Shown here piece by piece: positions 47,595-56,906 of a stretch of DNA of 64,000 nt. How positions within the stretch are numbered: position 1 is the stretch's first letter; each line of letters begins with the position of its first letter. The translations under genes were made by a program, and so were the position numbers. The stretch lies in the NCBI GenBank assembly GCA_903832665.1, contig CAILCG010000028.1:1-64000 (forward strand), written 5' to 3'. Below the pieces are notes generated by a model, which saw nothing but the letters and a program-made list of their open reading frames with translations, had not been told where the DNA came from and ran no database searches. Origin of the DNA: an uncultured Methanomicrobiales archaeon. GTDB lineage: Archaea; Halobacteriota; Methanomicrobia; Methanomicrobiales; Methanospirillaceae.

Positions 47595-48767
47595 CTACTC
47601 CGTAGCTACTTTCACGCACACTTCAATCGTCCCGATCCTCGCCAGTGCCCCGCACATATCCGGGACATACGCAAGCGCCTTGCCGCTGTTCACCATGATG
47701 GCGGAGTACTGCTCCATCACCGGAGAGACCACCATGCAGGTATCGGCAAAGACCCGGGCACCACTCTTCTCGATCGAATCGGCGATCTTCCGGTTCTGGT
47801 CAATCACACCTTGGGCTGCAAAGACATACAGGGGTTTTGTGACAAGCTTGCCTGCCAGGAGCCCGGCAATGGTGGCAAGTTCCCCCGGCGAGCAGTGCGG
47901 GCAGCCGACTGCAACGGCATCGACCGGCAGGTCCTTGAACAGGGCCTCAACCTCGCCGGACTCCACCGCAATGACTTCGAGACCGGTATAGTCGAAGGGG
48001 ACCTTCAGGGCTTCCGGGGTGATGCCCTCGACATGATACAGGGCCACGGCACCGGTTGCCGCCATTGCAGCCCCGAGCGCCTTGAGATGATCCTTATCCG
48101 GGTTGAGTCCCGAGAAGAACGGGATACGGTTACCCACCAGCTTGCCGGCATGATACCCGAGCGCCCCGTAGTGGGCGATGCTCCAGTCGCGGGTATCGGC
48201 CTGCACGCGGACGATCACCTGGGGTTTCCGGTTCTCTGCCAGGTGCAGGCCATAGCAGGGAGTCTTTCCGATAAGGGCAGCAGCAAGGGCCCCGGGTCCG
48301 CCTTCCCGGTTCGTCCGGGCCCCGATTACTGAGTTCGCATAGCTGACCGCTGAGGACTCGGACCACGCAAGGTGATCCCCGTAGGAGGTCTCCCGCAGGT
48401 AATAGGGGGTGCAGGTGCATTCGAGGCCGATACCGAGCCGCTCGTAGGCTGCGACCACGGCCTGCTGCTTCTTTGCAAAATCCTCGTTGACCCCCATCTC
48501 CTGCCAGCGTTCCCGGGGCATGCCGATGGGGTTCAGGACCGCCGGTACCACTGCTTTTGCATTGAGCGAGGAGAGCCACTGGAGGCCGTACTCCCCGATC
48601 GTCTTGTAGGAGGCCCCGCTCACCTGGGCACTCCGGATGGGGACGAGCCGTTCGGCCCCAAAGACCTTGCCCAGCGCAACGAGAAGTTCGAGCATCTTCT
48701 GACGGGTCTCGCCCTGCTCTCCGGCAAGGATCCGTTCATCATCAGCATCGAGATACATCACGGTCAC
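47595..48767 (-). CDS. Aconitase X catalytic subunit (phosphomevalonate dehydratase large subunit)
   Basis: The 390-residue protein is an aconitase X (DUF521) large subunit. Three Cys are placed as in the 4Fe-4S site: CTCTPYYLRETSYGDHLAW, VGCPHCSPGEL and FADTCMVVSPV. In the archaeal mevalonate pathway, AcnX dehydrates (R)-5-phosphomevalonate to trans-anhydromevalonate 5-phosphate, with a small DUF126 subunit that is not in this window. It overlaps the UbiD gene by four bases. Together with UbiD and UbiX it forms the branch specific to archaea lacking phosphomevalonate kinase. Confidence 0.85.
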   Translation of the reverse strand: MTVMYLDADDERILAGEQGETRQKMLELLVALGKVFGAERLVPIRSAQVSGASYKTIGEYGLQWLSSLNAKAVVPAVLNPIGMPRERWQEMGVNEDFAKKQQAVVAAYERLGIGLECTCTPYYLRETSYGDHLAWSESSAVSYANSVIGARTNREGGPGALAAALIGKTPCYGLHLAENRKPQVIVRVQADTRDWSIAHYGALGYHAGKLVGNRIPFFSGLNPDKDHLKALGAAMAATGAVALYHVEGITPEALKVPFDYTGLEVIAVESGEVEALFKDLPVDAVAVGCPHCSPGELATIAGLLAGKLVTKPLYVFAAQGVIDQNRKIADSIEKSGARVFADTCMVVSPVMEQYSAIMVNSGKALAYVPDMCGALARIGTIEVCVKVATE

Positions 48768-49999
48768 CAGGTGGCCCGCGAGAAGTCCGCCTCGCGCCCG
48801 AGCACCATTGTCGCATCCACACCGATCTTCACGTTCGTGCCGTCTTCGAGCTGGCAGGGATCGAGCGATGAGCCCCGGACACCGGTGATCACCATCACAT
48901 CGAGGTCGCCCCGGACCCGGGTCGCAACCGCGTACTCCACGTCATGAGGATCATTGGGATCGATATCCTCATCCACGACCACCACATGCTTGAGGGAAGT
49001 GTGGGCGGCAAACGCGGCCATGATGGCATTCTTCGCATCGCCCTGCGTGCTCTTCCTGATCTGGATCACGGCATGGAGATACCCGCAACCGCCCTTGGTC
49101 AGCACCACGTTGCGCACTTCCGTGACCCCGGCAACCGCCTTGTAGATCTTGGGTTCGTAGGGTGCGCCCATCAGCATCTTGTGTTCGTCGCCCCCGGGCA
49201 GGATGCCGTGGTAGATGCAGTCCGGTTTTATGTACATGCCGGTGAACTCGATGATGTGCTGCATCCGGATCGGATCATAGGTCCCGGTGATGTCAACAAA
49301 CGGTCCTTCCTCGGTCAGGTCGCCGGTGATGAAACCTTCCAGCACGATCTCGGCATCCGGGACCAGCACCCCGTTGCTGCACCGGTGCACCTTCATCTCC
49401 CCGCCCATCAGTTCAGCAGCAAACGGGAGTTCCATCGCGGTTGGCACCCGGGTGCAGCTGGCAAACGTGACGGCCGGGTGTGTCCCTATGGTGAGAGCGA
49501 TGGGAAGTTTCTCGCCCTTTGCCAGGGCCTTTTTGAGCATCACATGGGTATGCCGGCCTTCCACGAGCCGGGCGACAACGCGATGGGAGTCGAGCACCTG
49601 CATCCGGTGGATCGAGGCATTCTCCACGCCATCCCACCGGGAGAAGACGATCGCAGAGGTGAGATATTTTCCCGCATCTTTCGGGAAGTGGTGCATGATG
49701 GGGATCCGGGTGAGATCGGGCTTCTCCATCTTCAACGGACCGGCTTCGACAATCTTCCCGTCAAATTTTGCATCGGCGAGGGTTTTGACAATCTGTTTCT
49801 CATCAATACCCAGGGCCAGGGAGAGCGACGTCCGGCTGGCGGTGAGATTCATAACGGCACGTTTGCCTTCAATATTGTGGAAGAAGAGGAGCTTGTCGGT
49901 TGTGCTCGCCATCTTTGCTGCCTGCATATCGGTGGAGACTGGCTCCTTTACATCAACAACAAGCCCCTTGTTTCGCATCTTTTCAATAAAATCACGCAT
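48764..49999 (-). CDS. UbiD-family decarboxylase (anhydromevalonate phosphate decarboxylase)
   Basis: The start MRDFIEKMRNKGLVV is at 49999, overlapping the UbiX stop by eight bases. The 411-residue protein has the UbiD fold with the residues expected for the prenyl-FMN site (HRVVARLVEGRHTHVML; EEGPFVDITGTYD with Glu) and VVVVDEDIDPNDPHDVEYAVATR. In the archaeal mevalonate pathway the enzyme decarboxylates anhydromevalonate phosphate to isopentenyl phosphate. Neighbours support that substrate strongly. The cofactor must come from UbiX. Confidence 0.85.
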   Translation of the reverse strand: MRDFIEKMRNKGLVVDVKEPVSTDMQAAKMASTTDKLLFFHNIEGKRAVMNLTASRTSLSLALGIDEKQIVKTLADAKFDGKIVEAGPLKMEKPDLTRIPIMHHFPKDAGKYLTSAIVFSRWDGVENASIHRMQVLDSHRVVARLVEGRHTHVMLKKALAKGEKLPIALTIGTHPAVTFASCTRVPTAMELPFAAELMGGEMKVHRCSNGVLVPDAEIVLEGFITGDLTEEGPFVDITGTYDPIRMQHIIEFTGMYIKPDCIYHGILPGGDEHKMLMGAPYEPKIYKAVAGVTEVRNVVLTKGGCGYLHAVIQIRKSTQGDAKNAIMAAFAAHTSLKHVVVVDEDIDPNDPHDVEYAVATRVRGDLDVMVITGVRGSSLDPCQLEDGTNVKIGVDATMVLGREADFSRATW

Positions 50000-50549
50000 C
50001 GTAACCACTCCAGCGCCGGGCAAGCGTATGTTCCACCTCAAGATGGTCAAGCACCCGGGCAACGACCATGTCCACGAGATCATCGATCGTCTTCGGATGG
50101 TGGTAGAAGGCAGGGCAGGCGGGCATGATCAATGCCCCGGCATCCTCGGCAGCAAGCATATTTTTGAGATGTATCTTGGAGAGCGGGATCTCCCGGGTAA
50201 CGAGAATGCATTTCCGGCCCTCTTTTAAGCAGACATCCGCAGTCCGGGTGATCAGGTTGTCGGCATACCCGGTCGAGATTGCCGAGAGGGTCTTGGCACT
50301 GCACGGGATGACGACCATCCCATCGATCTTGTGAGAGCCGCTGGCGATCGATGCCCCCATCTTGTCGATGGGGTGGACCGTTGCCTTGAACCCTTCAAAA
50401 GAGACTCCCTCGTGGGTGGCGATCTGCTGCCCGATATCCGAAACAATGAGATGGACATTTGCATCCTGGCACAGCACCTCAAGCAGGCGGCGGGCATAGC
50501 ATACCCCACTTGCCCCCGTCACTCCGATAACATACTCTTTTTTCTTCAT
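49992..50549 (-). CDS. ubiX: Flavin prenyltransferase UbiX
   Basis: The start Met at 50549 (MKKKEYVIGVTGASGVCYAR) gives 185 residues, normal for UbiX/Pad1; an upstream ATG at 50576 is less likely. The motif GVTGASGVCYARRLLEVL binds FMN phosphate, and VVIPCSAKTLSAISTGYADNL and RPxxREIPLSKIHLKNM-like LVTREIPLSKIHLKNML are family signatures. It attaches a dimethylallyl group to FMN to make the prenyl-FMN used by UbiD. First gene of the three-gene operon. Confidence 0.92.
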   Translation of the reverse strand: MKKKEYVIGVTGASGVCYARRLLEVLCQDANVHLIVSDIGQQIATHEGVSFEGFKATVHPIDKMGASIASGSHKIDGMVVIPCSAKTLSAISTGYADNLITRTADVCLKEGRKCILVTREIPLSKIHLKNMLAAEDAGALIMPACPAFYHHPKTIDDLVDMVVARVLDHLEVEHTLARRWSGYDA

Positions 50550-50634
50550 GATCCTGCCCACGCTTTGTGATAGCAATGTCGGAGTCGGGGCAAAAAGAGT
50601 TTATGCCGGGATCGGTCCGGCCGGAAAAAAAAGA

Positions 50635-51081
50635 TTACTGGTTTTTTGGCGGGGCAAAGAAGCGGTACCTGACCTGTGCATCCTCCACCTTGCGGGCATG
50701 GGACGGGTTTAAGTCACGGCGCGCTTCGATCACGAGCGTATTGAGGATATTGTGGAGCCGAAGCGTATCGTACTCCTTGTCCTTGTGTTCGTTGAAGAAA
50801 TCCAACAGGTCGTTGGTGCTCTTTAAGACCCCGGTGCACCCGACAAGATTGAGACGGTTGAGGGTCAGTGCAAGCGTCTTTTTCGCAATATCCATCTTGT
50901 AGGGATCCCCGCCGGCAAGATTCAGTTCGGTGATCGCGTTTAAGAGATCCGTATAGGCCTTGAGCTTGTGGGTATTCTCAATGGTCCGCCGTTCAGCGGT
51001 CCGGAGTTTATAGTAGATGACTACGAGGGTGATGACGATTGCCACAACCCCGCAGGTAACCACGATCCAGTCTTCGTTCAT
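50635..51081 (-). CDS. Membrane-anchored protein of unknown function
   Basis: A 148-residue protein with one N-terminal membrane helix (DWIVVTCGVVAIVITLVVIYY), then a helical cytosolic domain starting LRTAERRTIENTHKLKAYTD. Charged helices continue to the C-terminus (ARRDLNPSHARKVEDAQVR). I recognise no family. It lies downstream of the lipoprotein gene 51099-51590 with a gap of 17 bases and may be co-transcribed with it. Confidence 0.65.
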   Translation of the reverse strand: MNEDWIVVTCGVVAIVITLVVIYYKLRTAERRTIENTHKLKAYTDLLNAITELNLAGGDPYKMDIAKKTLALTLNRLNLVGCTGVLKSTNDLLDFFNEHKDKEYDTLRLHNILNTLVIEARRDLNPSHARKVEDAQVRYRFFAPPKNQ

Positions 51082-51098
51082 CTCTGTTCACTCCACCC

Positions 51099-51590
51099 TT
51101 AAGGGTGACGTTTTGCCGCGGTTACATCCACTTTGACCCGGTTGCCCTTCATCTCGAGATTGTACGGGCCGGTGGTATACATGGGGATCTGGTTCTTGAG
51201 ATCGAACCCGTTGTTCCTGCCATAGCCATAGGTTTCGGACTGCCCGGTATCCACATTGGTCACTTTCATCTCGAACCAGCAGTAGATGGTATTGTCGTTG
51301 AGCGGGAGGACATCGAACTCGATTCCCCACGCAGGATTGTCCACGCGGAACTCCTTTACCACCACATCGCTCTCACTCTGGAACGAGTAGGACTCTGCAA
51401 GGTAGGCATCTCCCAGGGTAAATGAGGGTTTGACCTGGGCGGTTGTTGCAACGGGTGTTGCCACTGCGGAAACCGCAGGGATTACCGGGGTTGATGAGGG
51501 AGTTGCCGGGCCCTGGGTACCCGTGCATCCTGCCACCATGATACCTGCGATGAGAAGGGCAAGGAAGATTACGAGACTGTGCTTCATCAT
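51099..51590 (-). CDS. Secreted lipoprotein, unknown domain
   Basis: The 163-residue protein has a signal peptide ending in the lipobox IMVAGCTG, then a Thr/Pro/Ala-rich linker (PATPSSTPVIPAVSAVAT) and a beta-rich C-domain (FTLGDAYLAESYSFQSES, NTIYCWFEMKVTNVDTGQ). Cell-surface location is predicted. Binding or enzymatic function is not indicated. Confidence 0.7.
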   Translation of the reverse strand: MMKHSLVIFLALLIAGIMVAGCTGTQGPATPSSTPVIPAVSAVATPVATTAQVKPSFTLGDAYLAESYSFQSESDVVVKEFRVDNPAWGIEFDVLPLNDNTIYCWFEMKVTNVDTGQSETYGYGRNNGFDLKNQIPMYTTGPYNLEMKGNRVKVDVTAAKRHP

Positions 51591-51666
51591 GGTGAATGGT
51601 TGGAGACCGGGATATATTATTGTTTATTCGTATTTCGCCGGGTACGTGCATTCCGGCACCCGGTTT

Positions 51667-52872
51667 TTAAAAGAGGGTATCCTGCCGGGTCGGTTTCCTG
51701 ATATGCAGGACTTCGCAGGCAGCGTCGGCAACACGCTCCTGCCGGCCGGGAAGCGTGTAGACCCCGAGACGCCACTGGTCCCGCCGGGTGGCATTGAGGG
51801 TCCGGATCCGGGGAGAGAACTCTTCGAAATCCACGATGGCATGGCGGTTCTTCACCCGGACACACAGGGACATCTCGCTGGGGACCGAGGGGATATCCAC
51901 CAGTACCTCGTGCGGCTCCATGCCGGCCTGTTCTGCGATCCGGGCGGCAAATGCCCGGCATCTTTCCAGCGGCACGCCATCCTGGAATCCCACGATATTG
52001 ACCTGATCGCTGCCGACCGACAAAGCTCGTTTGTACAGCCGGCGCTCGTACAGACGGGCCGCAAGGTCACGGGCCACGGGGGCTTCTGATGTCTGCAGCG
52101 CATGCATACAGTTCGGATCATCCATGGCCAGCATCTTTTGTGCCTCTGCAACCGGTGCGTCGCGGAGATGTTCAAGAACCGCGAGCTGGAACATCGTCTC
52201 GCCGATCCTGCTCACGTGGTGATAATAGACGGAGGGACGCATCAGGGTGCGGGCGATGAGCAGGGATTCCGCTGCGTTCACCCCGTTCTCGTCCAGGACA
52301 GTTCCGTCCGGGGTCTGGATCAGGTGCCGGATGAGGCGCTGGGCATCCACGGTACCATACGGGGCACCGGTGTAGTACGCGTCCCGGAGCAGGTAATCCA
52401 TCCGGTCCACATCGAGATCGCCGTGAATGATACCGGACAAGGGGTGTTTTCCTTTCACTACGGCGCAGAGCTCCCCGGGGTCGATATCCGAGGCCCGGAG
52501 CAGGTCCCCGACCTGCTCCTCAACAATCTGGTCAATATCATCATGGGTCCGGTGCAGGAACTCTTCCATCAGGGGTTCGCTCGCATGGGAGAACGGACCA
52601 TGGCCGATATCATGGAGGAGCCCCGCGGCAACCACCAGCGTGCGTTCGGCATCCGGTAGGGCAAACCTCCGGCAGGCGATGTCGGCAAGGAACATCGTAC
52701 CCAGCGAATGCTCGAACCGGGTATGGTTGGCTCCCGGGTACACGAGGAAAGAGAACCCGAGCTGCTTGACATAGCGGAGGCGCTGGAGGGGCGGAGAGTC
52801 CAGCAGGGCGATGGCGAACACCTCCACTTCCACATAGCCATGAACCGGGTCCTTGATGATCTTCAAGCTCAC
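51667..52872 (-). CDS. HD-domain phosphohydrolase (dNTPase-like)
   Basis: Start taken as the GTG at 52872 (VSLKIIKDPVHGYVEVEVFA), 39 bases from the divergent cofD; upstream continuation is unlike the family. The 401-residue protein has His in NHTRFEHSLGT, the HD pair in LLHDIGHGPFSHASE, and Asp in DVDRMDYLLRDAYYTG, a complete HD metal site of the SAMHD1/dGTPase-like branch. The probable substrate is a (d)NTP or a cyclic/phosphorylated nucleotide. Confidence 0.88.
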   Translation of the reverse strand: MSLKIIKDPVHGYVEVEVFAIALLDSPPLQRLRYVKQLGFSFLVYPGANHTRFEHSLGTMFLADIACRRFALPDAERTLVVAAGLLHDIGHGPFSHASEPLMEEFLHRTHDDIDQIVEEQVGDLLRASDIDPGELCAVVKGKHPLSGIIHGDLDVDRMDYLLRDAYYTGAPYGTVDAQRLIRHLIQTPDGTVLDENGVNAAESLLIARTLMRPSVYYHHVSRIGETMFQLAVLEHLRDAPVAEAQKMLAMDDPNCMHALQTSEAPVARDLAARLYERRLYKRALSVGSDQVNIVGFQDGVPLERCRAFAARIAEQAGMEPHEVLVDIPSVPSEMSLCVRVKNRHAIVDFEEFSPRIRTLNATRRDQWRLGVYTLPGRQERVADAACEVLHIRKPTRQDTLF

Positions 52873-52911
52873 TAAACAATCTTCATATACATCGCATAAA
52901 AGTATTGAGTA

Positions 52912-53814
52912 ATGATTACTTTCTTTTCGGGCGGGACAGGCACCCCGAAACTTCTGCGGGGCATGCAGAAAGTGATGGATCGGCACGAGATTTCGGTCAT
53001 TGTCAACACGGCAGAAGACATCTGGATCTCCGGTAACCACCTGTCGCCGGATGTTGACACGGTCATGTACCTGTTCGCCGGCATCCTCAACACGGATACG
53101 TGGTGGGGGGTCAGGAACGATACCTTCACCACCCACAACGAGATCACCCGGCTGGGTATCGATGAGTTCATTGCGATCGGTGACATGGACCGGGCAGTGC
53201 ATGTTGCCCGTGCCGATATGATGCGAAACGGAATGCGCCTGACAAATGCGACAAAAGTCCTCTGCGACCGCTTCGGGGTCCGGGAAAATGTCCTTCCCAT
53301 GACCGACACGGAAGTGACCACCCAGATCGAGACCGATATCGGGCTCATCCATTTCCAGGAATACTGGATCCGGGCAAAAGGAAAGATAGAGATCCGGAAT
53401 GTTGTGCGGAGTTTCACCGAACCCCCTGTCGTAACCGAAGAGGGACTTGCCGCGATAGAGGCGAGCGATGCCGTGGTGATCGGGCCATCAAACCCCATCA
53501 CCAGCATCCTGCCGATTCTCTCCTGCGAAGGAATGAAAAACGCCCTGAAGGATAAATTCGTGATCGCGGTAAGCCCGTTCATTGGCAATGAACCCATCAG
53601 CGGCCCGGCGGGAGCCCTGATGAAGGCCTCGGGTTTCGAACCCAGCTCGGCGGGGACGATCAAATGCTACGAAGGACTCGTCGATCTCTTTGTGCAGGAC
53701 ATCCGTGACCCGGTGGAAGTGAGCAAGGCAGTCAGGTTCGATACCCTGATGACCGATGAGGACAAGAGCATCGCCCTTGCCCGCGAGATCTTCAGACAGG
53801 TACAGGCGCACTGA
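52912..53814 (+). CDS. cofD: LPPG:Fo 2-phospho-L-lactate transferase (coenzyme F420 biosynthesis)
   Basis: The 300-residue protein starts [20 protein letters not shown], the CofD phosphate-binding loop, and has [51 protein letters not shown] and [15 protein letters not shown]. CofD transfers the lactyl phosphate from lactyl-2-diphospho-5'-guanosine to Fo to form F420-0. F420 is the hydride carrier of methanogenesis. It is divergent from the HD gene. Confidence 0.95.
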   Translation: MITFFSGGTGTPKLLRGMQKVMDRHEISVIVNTAEDIWISGNHLSPDVDTVMYLFAGILNTDTWWGVRNDTFTTHNEITRLGIDEFIAIGDMDRAVHVARADMMRNGMRLTNATKVLCDRFGVRENVLPMTDTEVTTQIETDIGLIHFQEYWIRAKGKIEIRNVVRSFTEPPVVTEEGLAAIEASDAVVIGPSNPITSILPILSCEGMKNALKDKFVIAVSPFIGNEPISGPAGALMKASGFEPSSAGTIKCYEGLVDLFVQDIRDPVEVSKAVRFDTLMTDEDKSIALAREIFRQVQAH

Positions 53815-53930
53815 CGGCAGGACTTCTGTCATAAATTTTGTTTATCTTTGTCCGGTCAACCCCGGTCTCATGGAACCCCGAGTGGCAAACCTATTTAACG
53901 CTGCGGATTAACGGTTATCGTGAGAGAGGC

Positions 53931-54860
53931 ATGACGGGAAGAGCGAGCTGGAAGACGGGCATCATCATCGTGGTTGTTTTTGTATTCTTATCCGGGTGCG
54001 TATCAGGACCGGATGTGCAAAAAAATTCCCTTATTGTTACATCATCACCGTCCGGGTCTGAGGTCTATCTCGACAACCAGTACCAGGGAACAACCCCGGT
54101 CACCATTCCGGATGTGACGCCGGGTACTCATACGCTTGAATACCGTCACGCAGGGTACAAGAGCGGGTCATCGGCCATCACCGTTACCGCGGGTTCATCC
54201 AATTATTATGCGGCCCTGACCCCTCTGGCAGTCGTTCAGCAGCAGTCCACGGGAACTACGCAGGTAATAACCATTGCACCAACCGCTGCAGCAGTATCTA
54301 TCCAGGCAGGAAAAAGGACAATGGTCATCGGGGATTCGAATGTTTTCACCGGCTCTGCAACCGGGACCAGCAGCGTATTGCTAACCCTGTACGGGCCGGG
54401 GATCTATGCGGATGGGAAGTCACTGGTCTCGCAGAATGTCGATGGTCTCGGCTCCTGGAGTTATACCTGGAACCCCGGTTCTTCTGTCCGGGCAGGCTCC
54501 TACACCATGATCGTGACCGACTCCTGGAAGACCACCGAAGCCCGTACTGAATTCACCGTGATTGGCGGAGGACTTGTCTCCATTTCGCCGAGCTCGTATT
54601 CGGTTGGCAAAGGCGATGTGATAACCTTCTCCGGCCAGTGCACGTCGGGCGCACAGAACGTGGTGCTGGTCCTGTCCGGGCCGGGGCAGTTTGCCAGCGG
54701 GTCTGAACTGGGCCCCATTTCCGTTACCGCAGAAAAAACATGGAGTTTTAAGTACACTCTTGACAACACCATGCCTACCGGTGTCTACACCATGTACGTG
54801 TACGATGTTCCCAAAACCGCTTCGGGCAGTACCCAGTTCACGGTCGGGTACTCTTCCTGA
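53931..54860 (+). CDS. PEGA-domain surface lipoprotein
   Basis: The start is the ATG at 53931, giving MTGRASWKTGIIIVVV with a lipobox LSGCVSG. The 309-residue protein has a PEGA domain (SLIVTSSPSGSEVYLDNQYQ ... GTHTLEYRHAGYKS), a Thr/Ala linker, then two similar beta-sandwich repeats (KRTMVIGDSNVFTGSATGTS and VGKGDVITFSGQCTSGAQN), typical of Methanomicrobia surface proteins. Cell-envelope function likely. Confidence 0.8.
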   Translation: MTGRASWKTGIIIVVVFVFLSGCVSGPDVQKNSLIVTSSPSGSEVYLDNQYQGTTPVTIPDVTPGTHTLEYRHAGYKSGSSAITVTAGSSNYYAALTPLAVVQQQSTGTTQVITIAPTAAAVSIQAGKRTMVIGDSNVFTGSATGTSSVLLTLYGPGIYADGKSLVSQNVDGLGSWSYTWNPGSSVRAGSYTMIVTDSWKTTEARTEFTVIGGGLVSISPSSYSVGKGDVITFSGQCTSGAQNVVLVLSGPGQFASGSELGPISVTAEKTWSFKYTLDNTMPTGVYTMYVYDVPKTASGSTQFTVGYSS

Positions 54861-55093
54861 TCGTTTTTCTTTTTTACCATGGAATATCCCGGGATTCATT
54901 TTTTACTATGGATACAGAAACCGGAACCTAAGGGAAATGCTCCCAGTCACCGCATGAAAAGAGTCGTTGTGGGTTCTGTCCGGAACAACACTTTTTCCCG
55001 GTAAAAAAATGCAAGAGAAGCCTGATTTTCGTCGATTGTGCTTCCGATACCTATTTGAGGGATTTTGTACTAATATTCGTTCGGAGTATTCCC

Positions 55094-56284
55094 ATGAGTA
55101 TTATAAAGAAATTCCTCAACATGTTCAAATCAGGAAAGGGCGAGGAGGAAGAGCAGGCGCGTCGCCTTGCACAAAAGGAGCGCTACGATAATTTCCTCAG
55201 GGCCCTGACCGAAGGGGACCTCGATACCCGGTGGAACGCTGTGCGATCCGTGGGAGATCTCGGGGAACCCTTTATCGAGCCACTCATCCAGGGCCTGAAA
55301 GACGAGTACTGGATCATAAGGAGAGGATCGGCTGATACCCTGGGCAAGATTGGCGAGCCCGCAGTAGCTCCCCTCATCGGTGCGCTCGACGAGTCTTCTG
55401 ATGATGTACGCCAGGAGACCATCCGGGCACTCCAGCTGGTTGGCGAACCATCGGTCGGCCCCCTGGTCCAGGCAGTAAAACACACGCACCCGCTCATCCG
55501 TCGCGGAGCCGTCCAGGCACTCGGCATCATGGGAGAAGCCCGGGCAGTCGGCTGTCTTGTAGAAGCTTTGAAAGACGCAGACCCCTGGGTCCGGCACGAG
55601 AGTGCCGTAGCACTCGGCCGGATTGGTGACCCCCGTGCAGTCGCACCCCTCATCGAGAGTCTCAACGATGCCCGTGAGCACATCCGCATGGCAGCGATGG
55701 CAACCCTCTGCTCGCTGGGCGAGCCTGCCATTGAACCCCTGATACGGGCCCTCGTTGATCCCAATGACGATGTCCAGCGGAGGGCATCACTCGCCCTTGT
55801 CACGGTGGGCGAGCCCTCGGTCGATCCCCTGATCAAGGCGCTTGGGGACCAGAACGCCGGCATCCGCAAGGGTGCGGTGGAAGTACTTGGCCAGATCGGC
55901 AATACCCGGGCAATCGCCCCAATCATCGGAGCCCTTGATGATCCCGACAGGGCGGTTCGCATCGAAGTGGTAAAATCCTTAGCCGCACTCGGGGTACCGG
56001 CCATCGCCCCCCTCATGCAGGTCTTCCGCGAAGGCGACATAAGGATGAGAACCGGAGCCATGGAGGCACTCTGGATGCTCGGCCAGCCCGCAACCACGCC
56101 CCTCATCATGGTCTTAAAAGACGACCAGAGCGATGTCCGGAGGCGTGCAGTGCTTCTCCTCGGAGAGATTGGCGACCAGAAGGCAGTCGATCATATCACC
56201 GGCCTCCTCTCGGACGATAATGTTGCCGTGCGCCGGGAAGCATTTGAAGCACTCGAAATGATCAAGAAGCGAACTGCCCAATAA
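55094..56284 (+). CDS. HEAT-repeat protein
   Basis: Start at the ATG at 55094 (MSIIKKFLNMFKSGKGEEEE), with GGAG eight bases before it. The 396-residue protein has about twelve HEAT repeats of 31 residues (VRSVGDLGEPFIEPLIQGL; ALGRIGDPRAVAPLIESL) and an acidic-basic N-terminal helix. Scaffold function probable; no enzymatic part. It resembles the pair at 17470-18978 in its repeats. Confidence 0.82.
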   Translation: MSIIKKFLNMFKSGKGEEEEQARRLAQKERYDNFLRALTEGDLDTRWNAVRSVGDLGEPFIEPLIQGLKDEYWIIRRGSADTLGKIGEPAVAPLIGALDESSDDVRQETIRALQLVGEPSVGPLVQAVKHTHPLIRRGAVQALGIMGEARAVGCLVEALKDADPWVRHESAVALGRIGDPRAVAPLIESLNDAREHIRMAAMATLCSLGEPAIEPLIRALVDPNDDVQRRASLALVTVGEPSVDPLIKALGDQNAGIRKGAVEVLGQIGNTRAIAPIIGALDDPDRAVRIEVVKSLAALGVPAIAPLMQVFREGDIRMRTGAMEALWMLGQPATTPLIMVLKDDQSDVRRRAVLLLGEIGDQKAVDHITGLLSDDNVAVRREAFEALEMIKKRTAQ

Positions 56285-56416
56285 TTCCCCGCAGTTCAAC
56301 TTTTTTTGGGCCCCCGCCGGGTGCCGGTATTCAAGTTTCCCCGTGCGAAGGCTTGATATGACAGCCCGCCAGAACCTGCACATCAGCTGAATATACCAGC
56401 CGACGGGACGGGACAG

Positions 56417-56854
56417 ATGATGGACAGGTTCATGCAGGAAGCAATTGAAGAAGCCAGGAAAGGCCGGGACGAGGGCGGAATACCGATCGGATCGGTGCTC
56501 GTCCGGGATGCTGTCATTCTCGGCCGGGGTCACAACCGGCGTGTGCAGGAAGGAGACCCAATCATCCATGCAGAGATCGACTGCCTGCGCAAGGCCGGGC
56601 GGATCGGGACGTACCGGGATGCGGTGCTCTACTCAACCCTCATGCCCTGCTATCTCTGTGCCGGTGCCGTGGTCCAGTTCGGGATCAAAAAAGTCATCGT
56701 GGGCGAATCGCGGAATTTTGCCGGCGCACTGGCGTTTATGGAAGAGCATGGTATCGAAGTGATCAATCTGGATCTCGACGAGTGCGTCACGATGATGAGA
56801 GAGTTCATTGACCGGAACCCCCGGCTCTGGAATGAGGATATAGGGGAACTCTGA
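56417..56854 (+). CDS. Cytosine deaminase, yeast FCY1-like
   Basis: The 145-residue protein has the zinc site HAE (IIHAEIDCL) and PCYLC (LMPCYLCAGAVV). Its C-terminus FIDRNPRLWNEDIGEL resembles that of the yeast cytosine deaminase FCY1, which also ends in FIDxxPxxWxEDIGE. GxPIGSVLVRD and GRGHNRRVQEGDPIIH match as well. This supports deamination of free cytosine to uracil for salvage rather than tRNA editing. The first Met may be at residue 2. Confidence 0.82.
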   Translation: MMDRFMQEAIEEARKGRDEGGIPIGSVLVRDAVILGRGHNRRVQEGDPIIHAEIDCLRKAGRIGTYRDAVLYSTLMPCYLCAGAVVQFGIKKVIVGESRNFAGALAFMEEHGIEVINLDLDECVTMMREFIDRNPRLWNEDIGEL

Positions 56855-56906
56855 GCGCCAGGTCCGGAATAAAATAGTTCCCCGGAAAATTCCCTTAAAA
56901 AAAAGA

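Noticed and set aside
52873-53352. Longer N-terminus for the HD hydrolase running into cofD on the other strand
   Set aside because: Upstream residues are antisense to cofD and unlike the family; the GTG at 52872 gives the normal start.
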